64,000 bases of DNA from Bacteroidota bacterium (lineage in GTDB: Bacteria; Bacteroidota; Bacteroidia; Flavobacteriales; BACL11). The position numbers and the translations under genes are program-made. The first letter of the stretch is position 1; each line of letters opens with the position of its first letter. The DNA is taken from NCBI GenBank assembly GCA_028408365.1, contig JAOOLD010000006.1, positions 1 to 64,000 on the forward strand, given 5' to 3'. This document shows, piece after piece, positions 10,005 through 19,687 of the stretch. Below the pieces are notes generated by a model. It had not been told where the DNA came from. It searched no databases and saw nothing but the letters and a program-made list of their open reading frames with translations.

Positions 10005-11524
10005 TCTATCGTTGCTGGTGGTTTAGAACTAATATCATAAACTACTCTGTTAATACCCTTAACATTATTTATGATTTCATTGGATACTAATGATAAAAAA
10101 TCATATGGAAGATGAACCCAATCTGCTGTCATTCCATCAGTTGAACTAACAGCTCTCAAGGCAACTGTTTTCTCATAGGTTCTCTCATCACCCATTACAC
10201 CAACAGAATTAACTGGTAGTAGCATTGCACCAGCTTGCCATACCTCGTTATACAAGTTATGTTTTTTTAGACTTTCAATAAATATATAATCTACTTCTTG
10301 AAGCATTTTAACCTTTTCTTCAGTAATATCACCTAAAATTCTAATTGCAAGGCCAGGACCTGGAAATGGATGTCTCATTAACATTTTATTACTAATTTTC
10401 AAAGCCTTACCTATCTTTCTAACTTCGTCTTTAAATAAAGTATTCATCGGTTCCAAGAGCTTCAGCTTCATGTATTCAGGAAGTCCACCTACGTTGTGAT
10501 GAGATTTAATAGTTGAGGAAGGTCCTCCTGTGGCAGAAATAGACTCAATCACATCAGGATAAATTGTTCCTTGCGCCAACCATTTTACACCTTTTATTTT
10601 TGATGCCTCATAATCAAAAACTTCAATAAATTTATTTCCAATTATTTTTCTTTTCTTTTCAGGGTCTGTAATTCCCTTTAATGCGCTGTAGAATTCATCT
10701 TTTGCGTCAACTCCTTTAACATTGAGACCCATTTCTTTGTAACTATCTAATACTTGTTGAAACTCATATTTTCTTAATAATCCATTATCAACAAAAACAC
10801 AGTTTAATTGGCTTCCAATTGCCTTGTTTATTAGAAATGCAGTAACTGTAGAATCAACTCCTCCTGAAATACCCAACACAACTTTATCTTTTTGGATCAT
10901 ATCTCTTATATCTTTAATCTTTGACTGAACAAAAGATTCTGAAGTCCAATATTGTTTAAAGCCACAAATATCAACTAAAAAGTTTTTTATTAAAGTTGAC
11001 CCTTGAGTACTATGATAAACCTCAGGATGAAATTGCAATCCAAAAGCAGTTTTTTTTCTTAACTCATATCCAGCTACTCTGACATCTTTAGTTGAGGCTA
11101 TAACATCTGAATTTTTAGGCAGATTTACTATTGTATCAGCATGACTCATCCATACTTGAGAGTTTAAATCAATTCCTTTCATAAGTTGTGAAATTTTGGA
11201 TACATAGCATAAATTTGCCCTTCCATATTCTCTAAGCTTTGACTTTGTGACTTTTCCTCCGTGTTCTTTAGCTATAAACTGTGCTCCATAGCACAACCCT
11301 AGCACTGGAATTTTACCAATAATTTCTTTTAAATCAATTATTGGAGAATCTATTTCATTTACTGAAAATGGACTACCTGAAAGTATTATGGCTTTGGCTG
11401 AGGAAAGATTTAAATCCTTATTGTAAGGGAAAATTTCACAGTAAACATTTAGTTCTCTGATTCTTCTTGCAATTAGTTGAGTGTATTGAGATCCAAAATC
11501 TAATATTATTACTTTTTCAATCAT
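9995..11524 (-). CDS. guaA: GMP synthase (glutamine-hydrolysing)
   Basis: Converts XMP, ATP and glutamine to GMP in the cytosol, the last step of guanine nucleotide synthesis. The 509-residue protein has a class I glutamine amidotransferase domain with triad Cys78 (GLCYG), His166 and Glu168 (QFHPEVY). An ATP-pyrophosphatase domain follows with SGGVDS at 220-225, then the dimerisation domain ending in PPATIEWE, the normal GuaA terminus. Full length. It overlaps bshC upstream by eight bases and the LysM gene downstream by ten, so it sits inside a translationally coupled operon. Confidence 0.98.
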   Translation of the reverse strand: MIEKVIILDFGSQYTQLIARRIRELNVYCEIFPYNKDLNLSSAKAIILSGSPFSVNEIDSPIIDLKEIIGKIPVLGLCYGAQFIAKEHGGKVTKSKLREYGRANLCYVSKISQLMKGIDLNSQVWMSHADTIVNLPKNSDVIASTKDVRVAGYELRKKTAFGLQFHPEVYHSTQGSTLIKNFLVDICGFKQYWTSESFVQSKIKDIRDMIQKDKVVLGISGGVDSTVTAFLINKAIGSQLNCVFVDNGLLRKYEFQQVLDSYKEMGLNVKGVDAKDEFYSALKGITDPEKKRKIIGNKFIEVFDYEASKIKGVKWLAQGTIYPDVIESISATGGPSSTIKSHHNVGGLPEYMKLKLLEPMNTLFKDEVRKIGKALKISNKMLMRHPFPGPGLAIRILGDITEEKVKMLQEVDYIFIESLKKHNLYNEVWQAGAMLLPVNSVGVMGDERTYEKTVALRAVSSTDGMTADWVHLPYDFLSLVSNEIINNVKGINRVVYDISSKPPATIEWE

Positions 11525-13046
11525 CTGACTCTAAAAATAGAAAATTATTATCTAGTGGATTTAAATTATCCTTTAGCATTTTCATAAAGTTTTCACCATA
11601 AATTGCATAATACTGAATAAGACTATCATTTCTTTCTTGCAAACTTCTTTTTGGGATAAATCTATTTCTTATAAACTCTACTCTACTTATTAATATTTCG
11701 TTTCTTTTCTTCAAACCTCTGACTATTTTCTTACTTATTTTTTTAATTGATTTATTTACTTTTTGATACTCTGAATTAATACTTTCTTCAAGATGCAAAT
11801 CTTTAAATCTTAACTTGATTGCATCAAAAATTTTTTCAATTTCTTGATTTTCATTATTTAACTCATCAAAATTATTTTCAGCAATTATGATTTTCTTCTC
11901 AATATCATTAAGATTTTTTAAAAATTTATCAGCACTTAAATTGAGTTTAGATAAGTTGACTTTTATTTTCTTATCTATAATAAAGAGAGAATTTCTCAAA
12001 ACTAATATGGGAAATGTTAAGTTAATTTCAGAAAAAACACCTTTTAACTGCATCCAATAAGCAATTTCAGCAGGGCCTCCAATATATCCAATATTTGGTA
12101 GAATTAACTCTTGATAAACAGGTCTAAATAATACATTGGGACTAATCTCTTTAGAAATATCTTTAATTTCAGAAAAGTTTTCTTTTGTGACCTTAACTCT
12201 TTCTCTATTCCTTATAGAAAAGAAATTATCATCTGACACATTTACTTGATTGTGATATTTACTTGCTAATTTTTTTGAGGTTTTTTTGAGAATCTCAGTG
12301 TATTTCTTTGTTTTAATATCATTCTCAGCTATTTTAACTAATCTTCTCTTTAATTCTGAAGCATTTGCATCAATACAAACAAGACCATATTTACCAAATA
12401 ATTTGTTAAGCATTGATAATGTAGCACTACTCAAATCTTTATTTTCTAAATAGGAATTGAAAAAAATTTCTTTAAAACCCTCACTTAATACTTGTTTACC
12501 AAAGGAATTTTTTACTGACTGAATATATTCTGAAAAATTTTTTGTGTAGGCTTTACCTGAGGGACCAACATATTCTGTTTCCCATTTTACATTTTTTCCA
12601 TTAATATTTATTGAACTAATTTCATCAATATCATGATCCTCACTGGCTAACCAAAATATTGGAACAAAATTATATTTTGGATATTTTTCTTTTAAATTTT
12701 GACATAAGTTAATACAACCAATTACTTTGTAAGTAAAGTACAATGGTCCAGTGAATAAACAAAGTTGATGACCAGTTGTTATTGTGAATGTGTTTTTAGA
12801 GGATAAAGAATTTATATTATTTAAAGTCTCTTTGGAAATTTTAAATTTTTTATTCTGTTTTTTTAATCTACTTACAAGAGTATCTCTATTAATTTTTTCT
12901 AATGATTTTTGATTGATTATTGTCTCAAAATTTTTAAGATTAGGAAACTCATTAATAAAATTTAAAATATTTTCCTTGTTGTTAATAAAGTCAACAATCA
13001 AATTATTGAAAAATTCTGTTTCTGTATAGGGTATTTTACTATTCAT
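11517..13046 (-). CDS. bshC: BshC, cysteine-adding enzyme of bacillithiol synthesis
   Basis: Putative ligase that joins cysteine to glucosaminyl-malate to make bacillithiol, the low-molecular-weight thiol of many Firmicutes and Bacteroidota. The 509 residues include the family hallmarks [18 protein letters not shown] (about 85-105), [15 protein letters not shown], a long lysine/glutamate-rich coiled-coil insertion (about 375-450), and [17 protein letters not shown] near the end. bshA and bshB are not in this window. The gene lies between mnmA (three bases away) and guaA (overlapping). Confidence 0.9.
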   Translation of the reverse strand: MNSKIPYTETEFFNNLIVDFINNKENILNFINEFPNLKNFETIINQKSLEKINRDTLVSRLKKQNKKFKISKETLNNINSLSSKNTFTITTGHQLCLFTGPLYFTYKVIGCINLCQNLKEKYPKYNFVPIFWLASEDHDIDEISSININGKNVKWETEYVGPSGKAYTKNFSEYIQSVKNSFGKQVLSEGFKEIFFNSYLENKDLSSATLSMLNKLFGKYGLVCIDANASELKRRLVKIAENDIKTKKYTEILKKTSKKLASKYHNQVNVSDDNFFSIRNRERVKVTKENFSEIKDISKEISPNVLFRPVYQELILPNIGYIGGPAEIAYWMQLKGVFSEINLTFPILVLRNSLFIIDKKIKVNLSKLNLSADKFLKNLNDIEKKIIIAENNFDELNNENQEIEKIFDAIKLRFKDLHLEESINSEYQKVNKSIKKISKKIVRGLKKRNEILISRVEFIRNRFIPKRSLQERNDSLIQYYAIYGENFMKMLKDNLNPLDNNFLFLESDD

Positions 13047-13049
13047 GAA

Positions 13050-14132
13050 TTATAGTATGAACCCTCCAGCAATTACGTCGTCTCCAGAGTACAAAACTGC
13101 CGATTGGCCTGCAGCAATGCCTTTAACGTATTTATGAAAGACTATTTTTAAATTTTTATCTACATTAAAAATAGTAGCTATCTCCCCAACATGCTTGTAT
13201 CTTATTTTAACTAAACACTTTGTTCCATCTTTGATAGCACTAAGTTTTCCAAAATTAACATCTCTGATATGCATTATTTGCTTGTTTAAATCTTGTTTTG
13301 AACCAATGGTAACAGTATTGTTTGAAGGGTCTATACCAATCACGTAAGATGGTTTTTTTCCAAAAGATTTTCCTAACTTTCTTTGACCTATTGTAAAAAA
13401 TGGATATCCATCGTGTTTACCAATAACTTCTCCACTAATATTCAGAAAATTTCCATTTTGAACTTTCTCCTCAAGGCCTTTTACTCTTCTTTTTAAAAAG
13501 CTTCTGTAATCATTGTCAGGAATAAAACATATTTCATAACTCTCACTCTTTTTTGCAAGCGATTCATAGCCCAAATCGATAGCTAATCTTTTAATTTCAT
13601 CTTTGTGATATTTTCCCATTGGGAAAATAGTTCGAGATAAACAATCTTGTGAGACTCCCCACAAAACATATGACTGATCCTTTATTTCATCAACTCCTTT
13701 ATAAATAACATACCTTCCATTTATCTCTCTAATTCTAGCATAGTGCCCAGTTGCAATATATTTACAATTTAGCATATCTGCTCTTTTGAGTAGTGCCTCC
13801 CACTTTATATGTGTATTGCATAAAACACATGGATTGGGTGTTCTTCCTGAAATGTATTCATCAACAAAATTATCAATGATTGATTCTCCGAATTCCTCTC
13901 TTAAGTCTAAGATATTGTGAGGGAAACCGAAATCAACTGCAACTTTTCTAGCATCATTTATTGAATCTAAGCTACAGCACCCCGTCTCTTTCTTTCTGCC
14001 ACCAGAAATCTGATAGTCCCAAGTTTTCATTGTAATACCAATGACTTCATATCCTTGATTATGTAAAAGAATTGCAGCCACAGTACTATCAATTCCTCCA
14101 CTCATCGCAACTAAAACTCTGTCTTTTTTCAT
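13050..14132 (-). CDS. mnmA: tRNA-specific 2-thiouridylase MnmA
   Basis: Adds sulfur to U34 of tRNA-Lys, -Glu and -Gln, using ATP and a persulfide. The 360-residue protein has the P-loop SGGIDS at 11-16, the catalytic cysteine in NPCVLCNTHIKW, the second catalytic cysteine in SYEICFIPD, and the C-terminal beta-barrel ending with GQSAVLYSGDDVIAGG. The ATG overlaps the end of the upstream MORN-repeat gene by four bases. All expected active-site residues are visible and the length is normal. Confidence 0.97.
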   Translation of the reverse strand: MKKDRVLVAMSGGIDSTVAAILLHNQGYEVIGITMKTWDYQISGGRKKETGCCSLDSINDARKVAVDFGFPHNILDLREEFGESIIDNFVDEYISGRTPNPCVLCNTHIKWEALLKRADMLNCKYIATGHYARIREINGRYVIYKGVDEIKDQSYVLWGVSQDCLSRTIFPMGKYHKDEIKRLAIDLGYESLAKKSESYEICFIPDNDYRSFLKRRVKGLEEKVQNGNFLNISGEVIGKHDGYPFFTIGQRKLGKSFGKKPSYVIGIDPSNNTVTIGSKQDLNKQIMHIRDVNFGKLSAIKDGTKCLVKIRYKHVGEIATIFNVDKNLKIVFHKYVKGIAAGQSAVLYSGDDVIAGGFIL

Positions 14133-14785
14133 TCTATGTAGTATGTTGTATCAATATCACCATTGTTATTAAAAAATTTCCAAAGCCCATCTTTTTCTCC
14201 ATTTTTATAGCTTCCTTCTGAATATATTTTACCATTTTGAAAGTATGATTTTTGGATTCCATTTTTTATGCCTAAGTTGAAATTCGATTCAAACTTGACT
14301 GAACCATCTAAATAATATTGTTTCATTAGTCCATCTTGAATACCCTCGTTCCAAATTTTATGTTCATACAATTTACCATTGTCATAGTAAGTCTTTGTTG
14401 AACCATTTAATTTTCCATTTTTATACTCCTCAGATAAAATAACAATTGAATCAGAATTAAAGTATACCCATGTGCTATCTTTTACTTCATCAACATATAA
14501 ACCTATGCTTATAATTTTACCATCTTTGTTGTAAAAACGTGTTGCAGCTGCTTTGCCTTTGTGAAAAAATTCTTTTTCACTTTTTAATTCAGATGTTTCA
14601 TAGTAAAACTTGAAGATTCCTACAGGATAATTATCTTTAAACTGACCCTCATACTTAATATTTCCATTTTTAAAATACTTTTTCCAATTACCTTGTTTAT
14701 TGTCATTTTTATCAGAAATATTTATTTCCTGAGAAAGAATAGGATTAGTAATTAAAAATGCCAATAAAGCAATTAAAAAATTCAT
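14129..14785 (-). CDS. exported MORN-repeat (YwqK-type) protein
   Basis: 218-residue protein with a signal peptide (1-18) followed by about seven MORN_2-type repeats of the form NGKIYSEGxYKNGEKDGxW(K/I)xF(Y/N), covering nearly the whole chain. Databases often label such proteins YwqK-family antitoxin, but no toxin partner lies here and an antitoxin role is not supported. The repeats form a beta-sheet solenoid; in Bacteroidota such proteins are exported and of unknown function. A TATATTTG box ends four bases before the ATG, so the transcript may be leaderless and may carry the mnmA-bshC-guaA genes behind it. Confidence 0.75.
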   Translation of the reverse strand: MNFLIALLAFLITNPILSQEINISDKNDNKQGNWKKYFKNGNIKYEGQFKDNYPVGIFKFYYETSELKSEKEFFHKGKAAATRFYNKDGKIISIGLYVDEVKDSTWVYFNSDSIVILSEEYKNGKLNGSTKTYYDNGKLYEHKIWNEGIQDGLMKQYYLDGSVKFESNFNLGIKNGIQKSYFQNGKIYSEGSYKNGEKDGLWKFFNNNGDIDTTYYIE

Positions 14786-14789
14786 TTTG

Positions 14790-14797
14790 CAAATATA
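14790..14797 (-). promoter_or_regulatory. candidate -7 box for the MORN-mnmA-bshC-guaA operon
   Basis: Minus-strand TATATTTG, a match to TAnnTTTG, with exactly four bases between it and the ATG at 14785. The same spacing separates box and RNA start at the SRP gene, so transcription would begin on the start codon. A TTG lies 23 bases upstream of the box, longer than the ideal 19. Confidence 0.45.
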
Positions 14798-14817
14798 TTA
14801 AGATAAAATCTTCTTTA

Positions 14818-15942
14818 TTACAAGTCTTTGTATAGTTTTTTGATATCTCCGACAAGCTTGTTCCAAGAAAATCTTTTCTTTTCTTCCCTAACTCCAGAAG
14901 CAAATTCATCATACCTGTTGTTTTTAAAAAAATTATTTAGAGATTGATACACTGAATCAACATCAGGATTGCATACATATCCTGATACACCATGCTTAAC
15001 TATTTCAGCTAATCCGCCAACATCTGTAACTAACATCGGCTTCTCAAAATGGTAAGCGATTTGTGTAACCCCACTTTGAGTTGCACTTTTATATGGTTGC
15101 GCAACAATATCACATGAACAAAAGTAATTAACAACCATATCATCGGCAATAAACTCATTTTTTAGTATAATACTATCATCCAGTTCTAGTGATTGAATTA
15201 AATCAAAATAATAGTCTTGATTGTCATAAAACTCACCAGCTATGATTAGTCTAATTTTCTCATGTTTTAGTTTTGAGAAGGCTTTTATCAGCAAATCTAA
15301 TCCCTTGTATTTTCTAACTATTCCAAAAAACAAAATATGCTTATAATCACCATTTAATTTGAGATTAGTTATCGATTGTTGCTTTGTAATTGATTTACCA
15401 AAATTATCATAAATGGGATGATAACTATTAATTTTATTAGCCTTTGAATCAAGTATTTCAAGATCACTAAAAACTTGCTTAGACATACATACAAAACCGT
15501 CAACACTTTTTACAAAAAACTTAGACAATAACTTATCTCCAACTCTTTTCTCATGAGGAATAATATTATCGACAACAACAATTACTTTAGTGTGATTATT
15601 TTTCCTAACAATTCTAGAGACTGTTCCAAGACAAGGAGCCATAAATGGAATCCAATATTTTAGAATTAAAATGTCAGGCCTTTCATCTCTAATCATATTA
15701 CCGACTTTCAACCAATTAAAGGGATTTATTGAATTTAGTTCTCTAGTAATTTTAACATCTCCGCCATATTCTAAATTTGTGAATTGAGATTTACCAGGAA
15801 ATAAAAAATTTGGATATTGTAAAGTAAATGTCTTTATTCTTATTTGATCACCTTGTGAACTAAATTCCTTTGCTAATCTCTCGTTGAAAACAGCTATACC
15901 TCCTCTGTATGGATAAGCGGTACTTAAAATTTGAATATCCAT
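14818..15942 (-). CDS. GT4-family glycosyltransferase
   Basis: 374-residue retaining GT-B glycosyltransferase, probably acting on a cell-surface glycan or lipid in the cytoplasm. N-terminal acceptor half with the glycine-rich AYPYRGGIAVFNERLA loop (about 8-25). C-terminal nucleotide-sugar half has HILFFGIVRKYKGLDLLIKAF (about 205-225) and the donor-binding segment PYKSATQSGVTQIAYHFEKP with E-rich VGGLAEIVKHG. Sugar and acceptor cannot be told from sequence. It follows the GT2 gene by three bases, so the two probably act in one pathway. Confidence 0.85.
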   Translation of the reverse strand: MDIQILSTAYPYRGGIAVFNERLAKEFSSQGDQIRIKTFTLQYPNFLFPGKSQFTNLEYGGDVKITRELNSINPFNWLKVGNMIRDERPDILILKYWIPFMAPCLGTVSRIVRKNNHTKVIVVVDNIIPHEKRVGDKLLSKFFVKSVDGFVCMSKQVFSDLEILDSKANKINSYHPIYDNFGKSITKQQSITNLKLNGDYKHILFFGIVRKYKGLDLLIKAFSKLKHEKIRLIIAGEFYDNQDYYFDLIQSLELDDSIILKNEFIADDMVVNYFCSCDIVAQPYKSATQSGVTQIAYHFEKPMLVTDVGGLAEIVKHGVSGYVCNPDVDSVYQSLNNFFKNNRYDEFASGVREEKKRFSWNKLVGDIKKLYKDL

Positions 15943-15945
15943 TAC

Positions 15946-16896
15946 CTAAATTTCAGAATCTACTTGGTAATTATTTCTATCAGTTGAATTTCTGGAAATA
16001 AGCTCAGCTATAAAACCAGAGAGAAATAATTGGACTCCTATCACCATCGATGTTAATGCAATAAAAAATGCTGATTGATCTGCAATATTTTTTGCAGGTA
16101 ATGAATTATATATATGGTATAACTTAATTCCACCTATATATAGAAATAAAGTTAATCCAAGTATAAACATTAATGTCCCAAGAGTACCAAAAATATGCAT
16201 TGGTTTCTTTCCAAATCTTGAAATAAATGTTACTGTTAATAAATCTAAAAAACCGTTTATAAATCTTTCAAAACCAAATTTCGTAACACCATATTTTCTA
16301 GATTGATGTTCAACTACTTTTTCACCTATATTTTTAAATCCAGCCCATTTAGCTAAAATAGGAATATACCTATGCATCTCTCCGTAAACCTCTATGGACT
16401 TAACTACATTTTTATTATATGCTTTTAGACCGCAATTAAAATCATTTAAGTTGATTCCTGATGCTTTTCTGGCTGCCCAGTTGAATAATTTTGTGGGAAT
16501 AGTTTTGGTAATCGGATCATACCTTTTTTTCTTCCATCCAGAAACCAAATCATAATTGTCATTTATAATTAAATTATATAGATCAGGTATTTCATCAGGG
16601 CTGTCTTGTAAATCTGCATCCATGGTTATAACTACATCTCCAGATGCTTTTGAGAAACCTACATTTAATGCAGCAGATTTTCCATAATTTCTTCTAAATT
16701 TAATTCCATAAACATTGGGATTATCGTTTTTAATATTTTCTATGACAGACCATGATGAATCGTTACTACCGTCATCAATGAATATAATCTCATATGACAA
16801 GTTATTTTTTTTTAAAACTTTATCAATCCATTCAGCTAACTCACTTATTGATTCTTCCTCGTTAAAAAGAGGTATTACAACACTTATTTTAGTCAC
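15946..16896 (-). CDS. GT2-family polyprenyl-phosphate glycosyltransferase
   Basis: 316-residue inverting GT-A enzyme of the dolichol/undecaprenyl-phosphate sugar synthase type. N-terminal VVIPLFNEEESI, FIDDGSNDSSW and the metal-binding MDADLQDSPDEIP motif around residues 93-105. Two C-terminal membrane helices (about 232-258 and 272-298) match the DPM1/GtrB-like subgroup, which transfers a sugar from a nucleotide donor to a lipid carrier at the inner membrane. The start codon is GTG and overlaps the end of the DUF4199 gene by eight bases. Likely partner: the adjacent GT4 enzyme. Confidence 0.87.
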   Translation of the reverse strand: MTKISVVIPLFNEEESISELAEWIDKVLKKNNLSYEIIFIDDGSNDSSWSVIENIKNDNPNVYGIKFRRNYGKSAALNVGFSKASGDVVITMDADLQDSPDEIPDLYNLIINDNYDLVSGWKKKRYDPITKTIPTKLFNWAARKASGINLNDFNCGLKAYNKNVVKSIEVYGEMHRYIPILAKWAGFKNIGEKVVEHQSRKYGVTKFGFERFINGFLDLLTVTFISRFGKKPMHIFGTLGTLMFILGLTLFLYIGGIKLYHIYNSLPAKNIADQSAFFIALTSMVIGVQLFLSGFIAELISRNSTDRNNYQVDSEI

Positions 16897-17407
16897 TTAA
16901 ATTATTTTTTGGTTCTCTCTTTACGAAGAAAGAAATTACTAATGAATATATGAAACCCATAAATGTTATTCCCAGCATTCCCATTATAAAAAACCAGTGA
17001 GGCTTGGTCATTTTTGAAGTTATTTCTAATGCTTTATCTAAGTCCTCATCTGAGATATCTGTACTAGACATAAGAATTTGCTGTTCAGTTTGTGAAATTA
17101 GATTATTAATAAATTCTGTATCAATAAAATTGATATAAAAAACTGTATAAAAAGCAAGTACAATTGAGGCAAAGAAAGATAGTGAAGTGCCGAGTTTTAA
17201 GGACTCTGAATATGAAATCAAGCCAGAGTTTTGAGTATCTCTGTACTGAACAATAAAATAGTATATACCAAAAACAATTACTAAGTTGTTAAGAATTGAA
17301 GGGACACTTGACTGATTCTCATCAATACCTAAAAATCTAGTGATGATGGCACATGCAACAAGAACAAGACCTATTAAACTACCGTTATTAATTGAAAATT
17401 TTTTCAT
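16889..17407 (-). CDS. DUF4199-type membrane protein
   Basis: 172-residue integral membrane protein with four predicted helices (about 7-26, 35-52, 72-98, 138-162), matching the layout of DUF4199, a Bacteroidota family of unknown function often beside glycosyltransferases. No catalytic motif is visible. It is first in a unit with the GT2 and GT4 genes; the overlap with GT2 suggests coupled translation. A role in membrane glycan handling is only a guess from context. Confidence 0.7.
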   Translation of the reverse strand: MKKFSINNGSLIGLVLVACAIITRFLGIDENQSSVPSILNNLVIVFGIYYFIVQYRDTQNSGLISYSESLKLGTSLSFFASIVLAFYTVFYINFIDTEFINNLISQTEQQILMSSTDISDEDLDKALEITSKMTKPHWFFIMGMLGITFMGFIYSLVISFFVKREPKNNLSD

Positions 17408-17417
17408 TTTTATCTAG

Positions 17418-17425
17418 CAAATATA
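17418..17425 (-). promoter_or_regulatory. candidate -7 box for the DUF4199-glycosyltransferase operon
   Basis: Minus-strand TATATTTG, a match to TAnnTTTG, ten bases before the ATG at 17407. The predicted leader is about six bases. It lies back-to-back with the SRP RNA promoter. Confidence 0.4.
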
Positions 17426-17447
17426 AAAAAATTGAAATGGATAATGA

Positions 17448-17478
17448 TTTGCACCATTAGATAAAAGAATTAAATTTG
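17448..17478 (+). promoter_or_regulatory. SRP RNA promoter, perfect Bacteroidota consensus
   Basis: TTTG at 17448-17451, exactly 19 bases, then TAAATTTG at 17471-17478: the full -33/-7 consensus of the Bacteroidota primary sigma factor. The mature RNA stem is predicted to begin at 17483, four bases after the -7 box, which calibrates the other boxes in this window. Confidence 0.85.
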
Positions 17479-17482
17479 CATA

Positions 17483-17585
17483 GGGTAAGTCTTATACGAC
17501 CAGCTCCTACTTAATCCCCCAGGACTGGAAAGTAGCAAGGGTCGGTGGTTGTAGCGGTGCGATGTAAGTAGCTTACCCTTTTTTT
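17483..17585 (+). ncRNA. ffs: small signal recognition particle RNA (4.5S type)
   Basis: RNA scaffold of the signal recognition particle, which with Ffh targets membrane proteins to FtsY and SecYEG. The conserved apical domain is clear at about 17517-17545: CCCCAGGACTGGAAAGTAGC, then AAGGGTCGG, with the GGAA tetraloop flanked by the asymmetric loop that binds the Ffh M domain. The ends pair: GGGTAAG at 17483-17489 with CTTACCC at 17572-17578. A run of Ts follows and ends transcription. No Alu domain, as in the short bacterial form. It is convergent with recG; the T-run overlaps the recG stop codon. Confidence 0.93.
17564..17585 (+). terminator. SRP RNA intrinsic terminator
   Basis: GTAAG (17564-17568), loop TAG, CTTAC (17572-17576), then CC and seven Ts (17579-17585). 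The CTTAC arm is the same segment that closes the mature SRP stem with the 5' end, so the two pairings are mutually exclusive. Confidence 0.55.
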
Positions 17586-19686
17586 AACTTATTCTGCCCC
17601 AGTTCATTTTTTGTGATTCATAACTTTGAAGTCTGTTCTTAATTAAAATATTTTTGGGTTTTGACAAATCATAATCTTCTTCTAATAAACTTTTAACTTC
17701 TTCCCTTGCACGTACTAAAATTTTATTGTCTTTAATCAAATCAGCAATTTTAAAATTAATTATACCACTTTGCTTAGTACCCATCAAATCTCCAGGACCT
17801 CTGATTTCCAAATCAACTTCTGATATTTTAAATCCATCAGTATGTTTGACCATGGTTGATAATCGTTTTTTTGCCTCACCACTTAATTTATCACCACTCA
17901 CTAGAACACAATATGATTGATTAGAGCCCCTTCCGACTCTTCCTCTAAGTTGGTGTAGCTGAGAAAGTCCAAATCGCTCAGAACTTTCAATTATCATCAC
18001 AGAGGCATTAGGTACGTTAACTCCAACTTCAATTACTGTAGTTGCAACTAAAATATTTGCAATCCCATCAACAAATCTTTTCATTTCATACTCTTTCTCC
18101 TCATTTGTCATTTTGCCATGTACAATACTCATCTGAAATTCAGGTAGAGGAAACTCTCTTATTAAATTTTCATATCCATCCATTAAATTTTTATGATCTA
18201 ACTTTTTACTTTCTTCAATGAGAGGAAAAACAACATATATTTGACGACCTAACGATATTTCTCTTTTCATTAATGAAATTATTTGAAGCCTAGATCTATC
18301 AGACTTCCAAATTGTATTTACAACCTTTCTCCCTGGTGGTAATTCATCAATGATTGAAATATCGAGATCTCCATATATAGTCATAGATAAGGTTCTTGGA
18401 ATAGGTGTTGCAGTCATGACTAAAATATGTGGAGGATAAAGTTTATTTTTCTTCCATAATTTTCCTCTTTGTGCTACTCCAAACCTGTGTTGTTCATCTA
18501 TTATTACTATCCCTAACGATTTAAATTGAACAGAGTCTTCAATTAATGCATGAGTACCAACTAAAATATCAATATCTCCTGAGAGTAGTTTTTCATGTAT
18601 CACTTTTCTTTGGCTTTTTTTTGTACTACCAGTTAATATTTGAACATTAACACCAATACTTTTTAAATCTTTATAGATTGTTTCATAATGTTGTTGTGCT
18701 AAAATTTCTGTGGGTGCCATTAGACAAGATTGGAAACCATTATCTAAAGAAATTAACATGCTCAATATTGCGACCAAAGTTTTTCCACTTCCGACATCTC
18801 CTTGTAACAATCTATTCATATGTGCTGATCCAGCTAAATCTTTTCTAATTTCTTTAAGTACTCTTTTCTGTGCATTTGTTAAATCAAACTTAAGAACGTT
18901 ATTGTAATAGTTATTGAAATTACTTCCTACAATTTTAAAATCATATCCTTTAAGTTTCTTTTTATTTAATAATTTGTTTTTAAGTAAGTGGAGCTGCAAG
19001 AAAAAAAATTCATCAAATTTTAACCTCTTCGAAGAAATTTGCATTTGATAAATGCTACTAGGTTGATGAATATTTATGAAAGATTCATGAAGAGATGGCA
19101 AATTGAGTTTTCTTACTATTTCATTTGACAAAGTCTCATCAATTTTTTTTGACAAGTTTGTTATTAAATTAATTATAATATTACTTATTCCTCTACTGTT
19201 TAAGCCAACTTTTGATAGTTTGTCAGTAGTTGAATAAACTGGGAAAAAATTTGCCTTTATTTTTGAGTACTCCTCTGATTCAGTGATTTCTGGATGTATA
19301 ATACTGTGAGATCCATTGAAAAAATTGGGTTTACCAAAGACAACATATTTTTTTTCTAAATTAATTGAGCTTTGAATCCACTTTATTTGTTTAAACCAAA
19401 CTAAATCAATTTGAGATCTGCCATCACTAAATTTTGCGACTAATCTCTTTGATTTTCCTACTCCAAGTTCGTTTAAACTTAGAATAATACCCTCTATTTG
19501 AATGCTTGGCATATCACCCTTAATTTCACTTATTTTAAAAAATTTTGATTTATCAACGTACCTGAATGGATAATGCTCAATTAAATCTTTAAAAGTGAAA
19601 ATATTTAGTTCTGATTTTAATAAATCAGCTCTTTTTGGCCCCACTCCCTTTAAATATACTATCGGTGTTTCAAGTAAATGCTCCAA
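17584..19686 (-). CDS. recG: ATP-dependent DNA helicase RecG
   Basis: Branch-migrating helicase that remodels stalled forks and recombination junctions. The 700 residues show the N-terminal wedge/OB region (ETPIVYLKGVGPKRADLL at about 6-23), motif I GDVGSGKT near 290, the DEQH box IIDEQHRFG, TATPIPRTL, and the C-terminal motifs VVFPLIEESKK, ATTVIEVGVNVPNA and LHQLRGRVGRG. The start is TTG at 19686: an in-frame stop lies five codons upstream and no ATG precedes the conserved N-terminus. One base separates it from the cdd stop codon, so it is the last gene of the photolyase-containing run. Confidence 0.97.
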   Translation of the reverse strand: MEHLLETPIVYLKGVGPKRADLLKSELNIFTFKDLIEHYPFRYVDKSKFFKISEIKGDMPSIQIEGIILSLNELGVGKSKRLVAKFSDGRSQIDLVWFKQIKWIQSSINLEKKYVVFGKPNFFNGSHSIIHPEITESEEYSKIKANFFPVYSTTDKLSKVGLNSRGISNIIINLITNLSKKIDETLSNEIVRKLNLPSLHESFINIHQPSSIYQMQISSKRLKFDEFFFLQLHLLKNKLLNKKKLKGYDFKIVGSNFNNYYNNVLKFDLTNAQKRVLKEIRKDLAGSAHMNRLLQGDVGSGKTLVAILSMLISLDNGFQSCLMAPTEILAQQHYETIYKDLKSIGVNVQILTGSTKKSQRKVIHEKLLSGDIDILVGTHALIEDSVQFKSLGIVIIDEQHRFGVAQRGKLWKKNKLYPPHILVMTATPIPRTLSMTIYGDLDISIIDELPPGRKVVNTIWKSDRSRLQIISLMKREISLGRQIYVVFPLIEESKKLDHKNLMDGYENLIREFPLPEFQMSIVHGKMTNEEKEYEMKRFVDGIANILVATTVIEVGVNVPNASVMIIESSERFGLSQLHQLRGRVGRGSNQSYCVLVSGDKLSGEAKKRLSTMVKHTDGFKISEVDLEIRGPGDLMGTKQSGIINFKIADLIKDNKILVRAREEVKSLLEEDYDLSKPKNILIKNRLQSYESQKMNWGRIS

Positions 19687-19687
19687 A

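Noticed and set aside
14129-14785. YwqK-type label suggested a toxin-antitoxin pair.
   Set aside because: No toxin-like gene is adjacent; the protein has a signal peptide and sits in front of mnmA.
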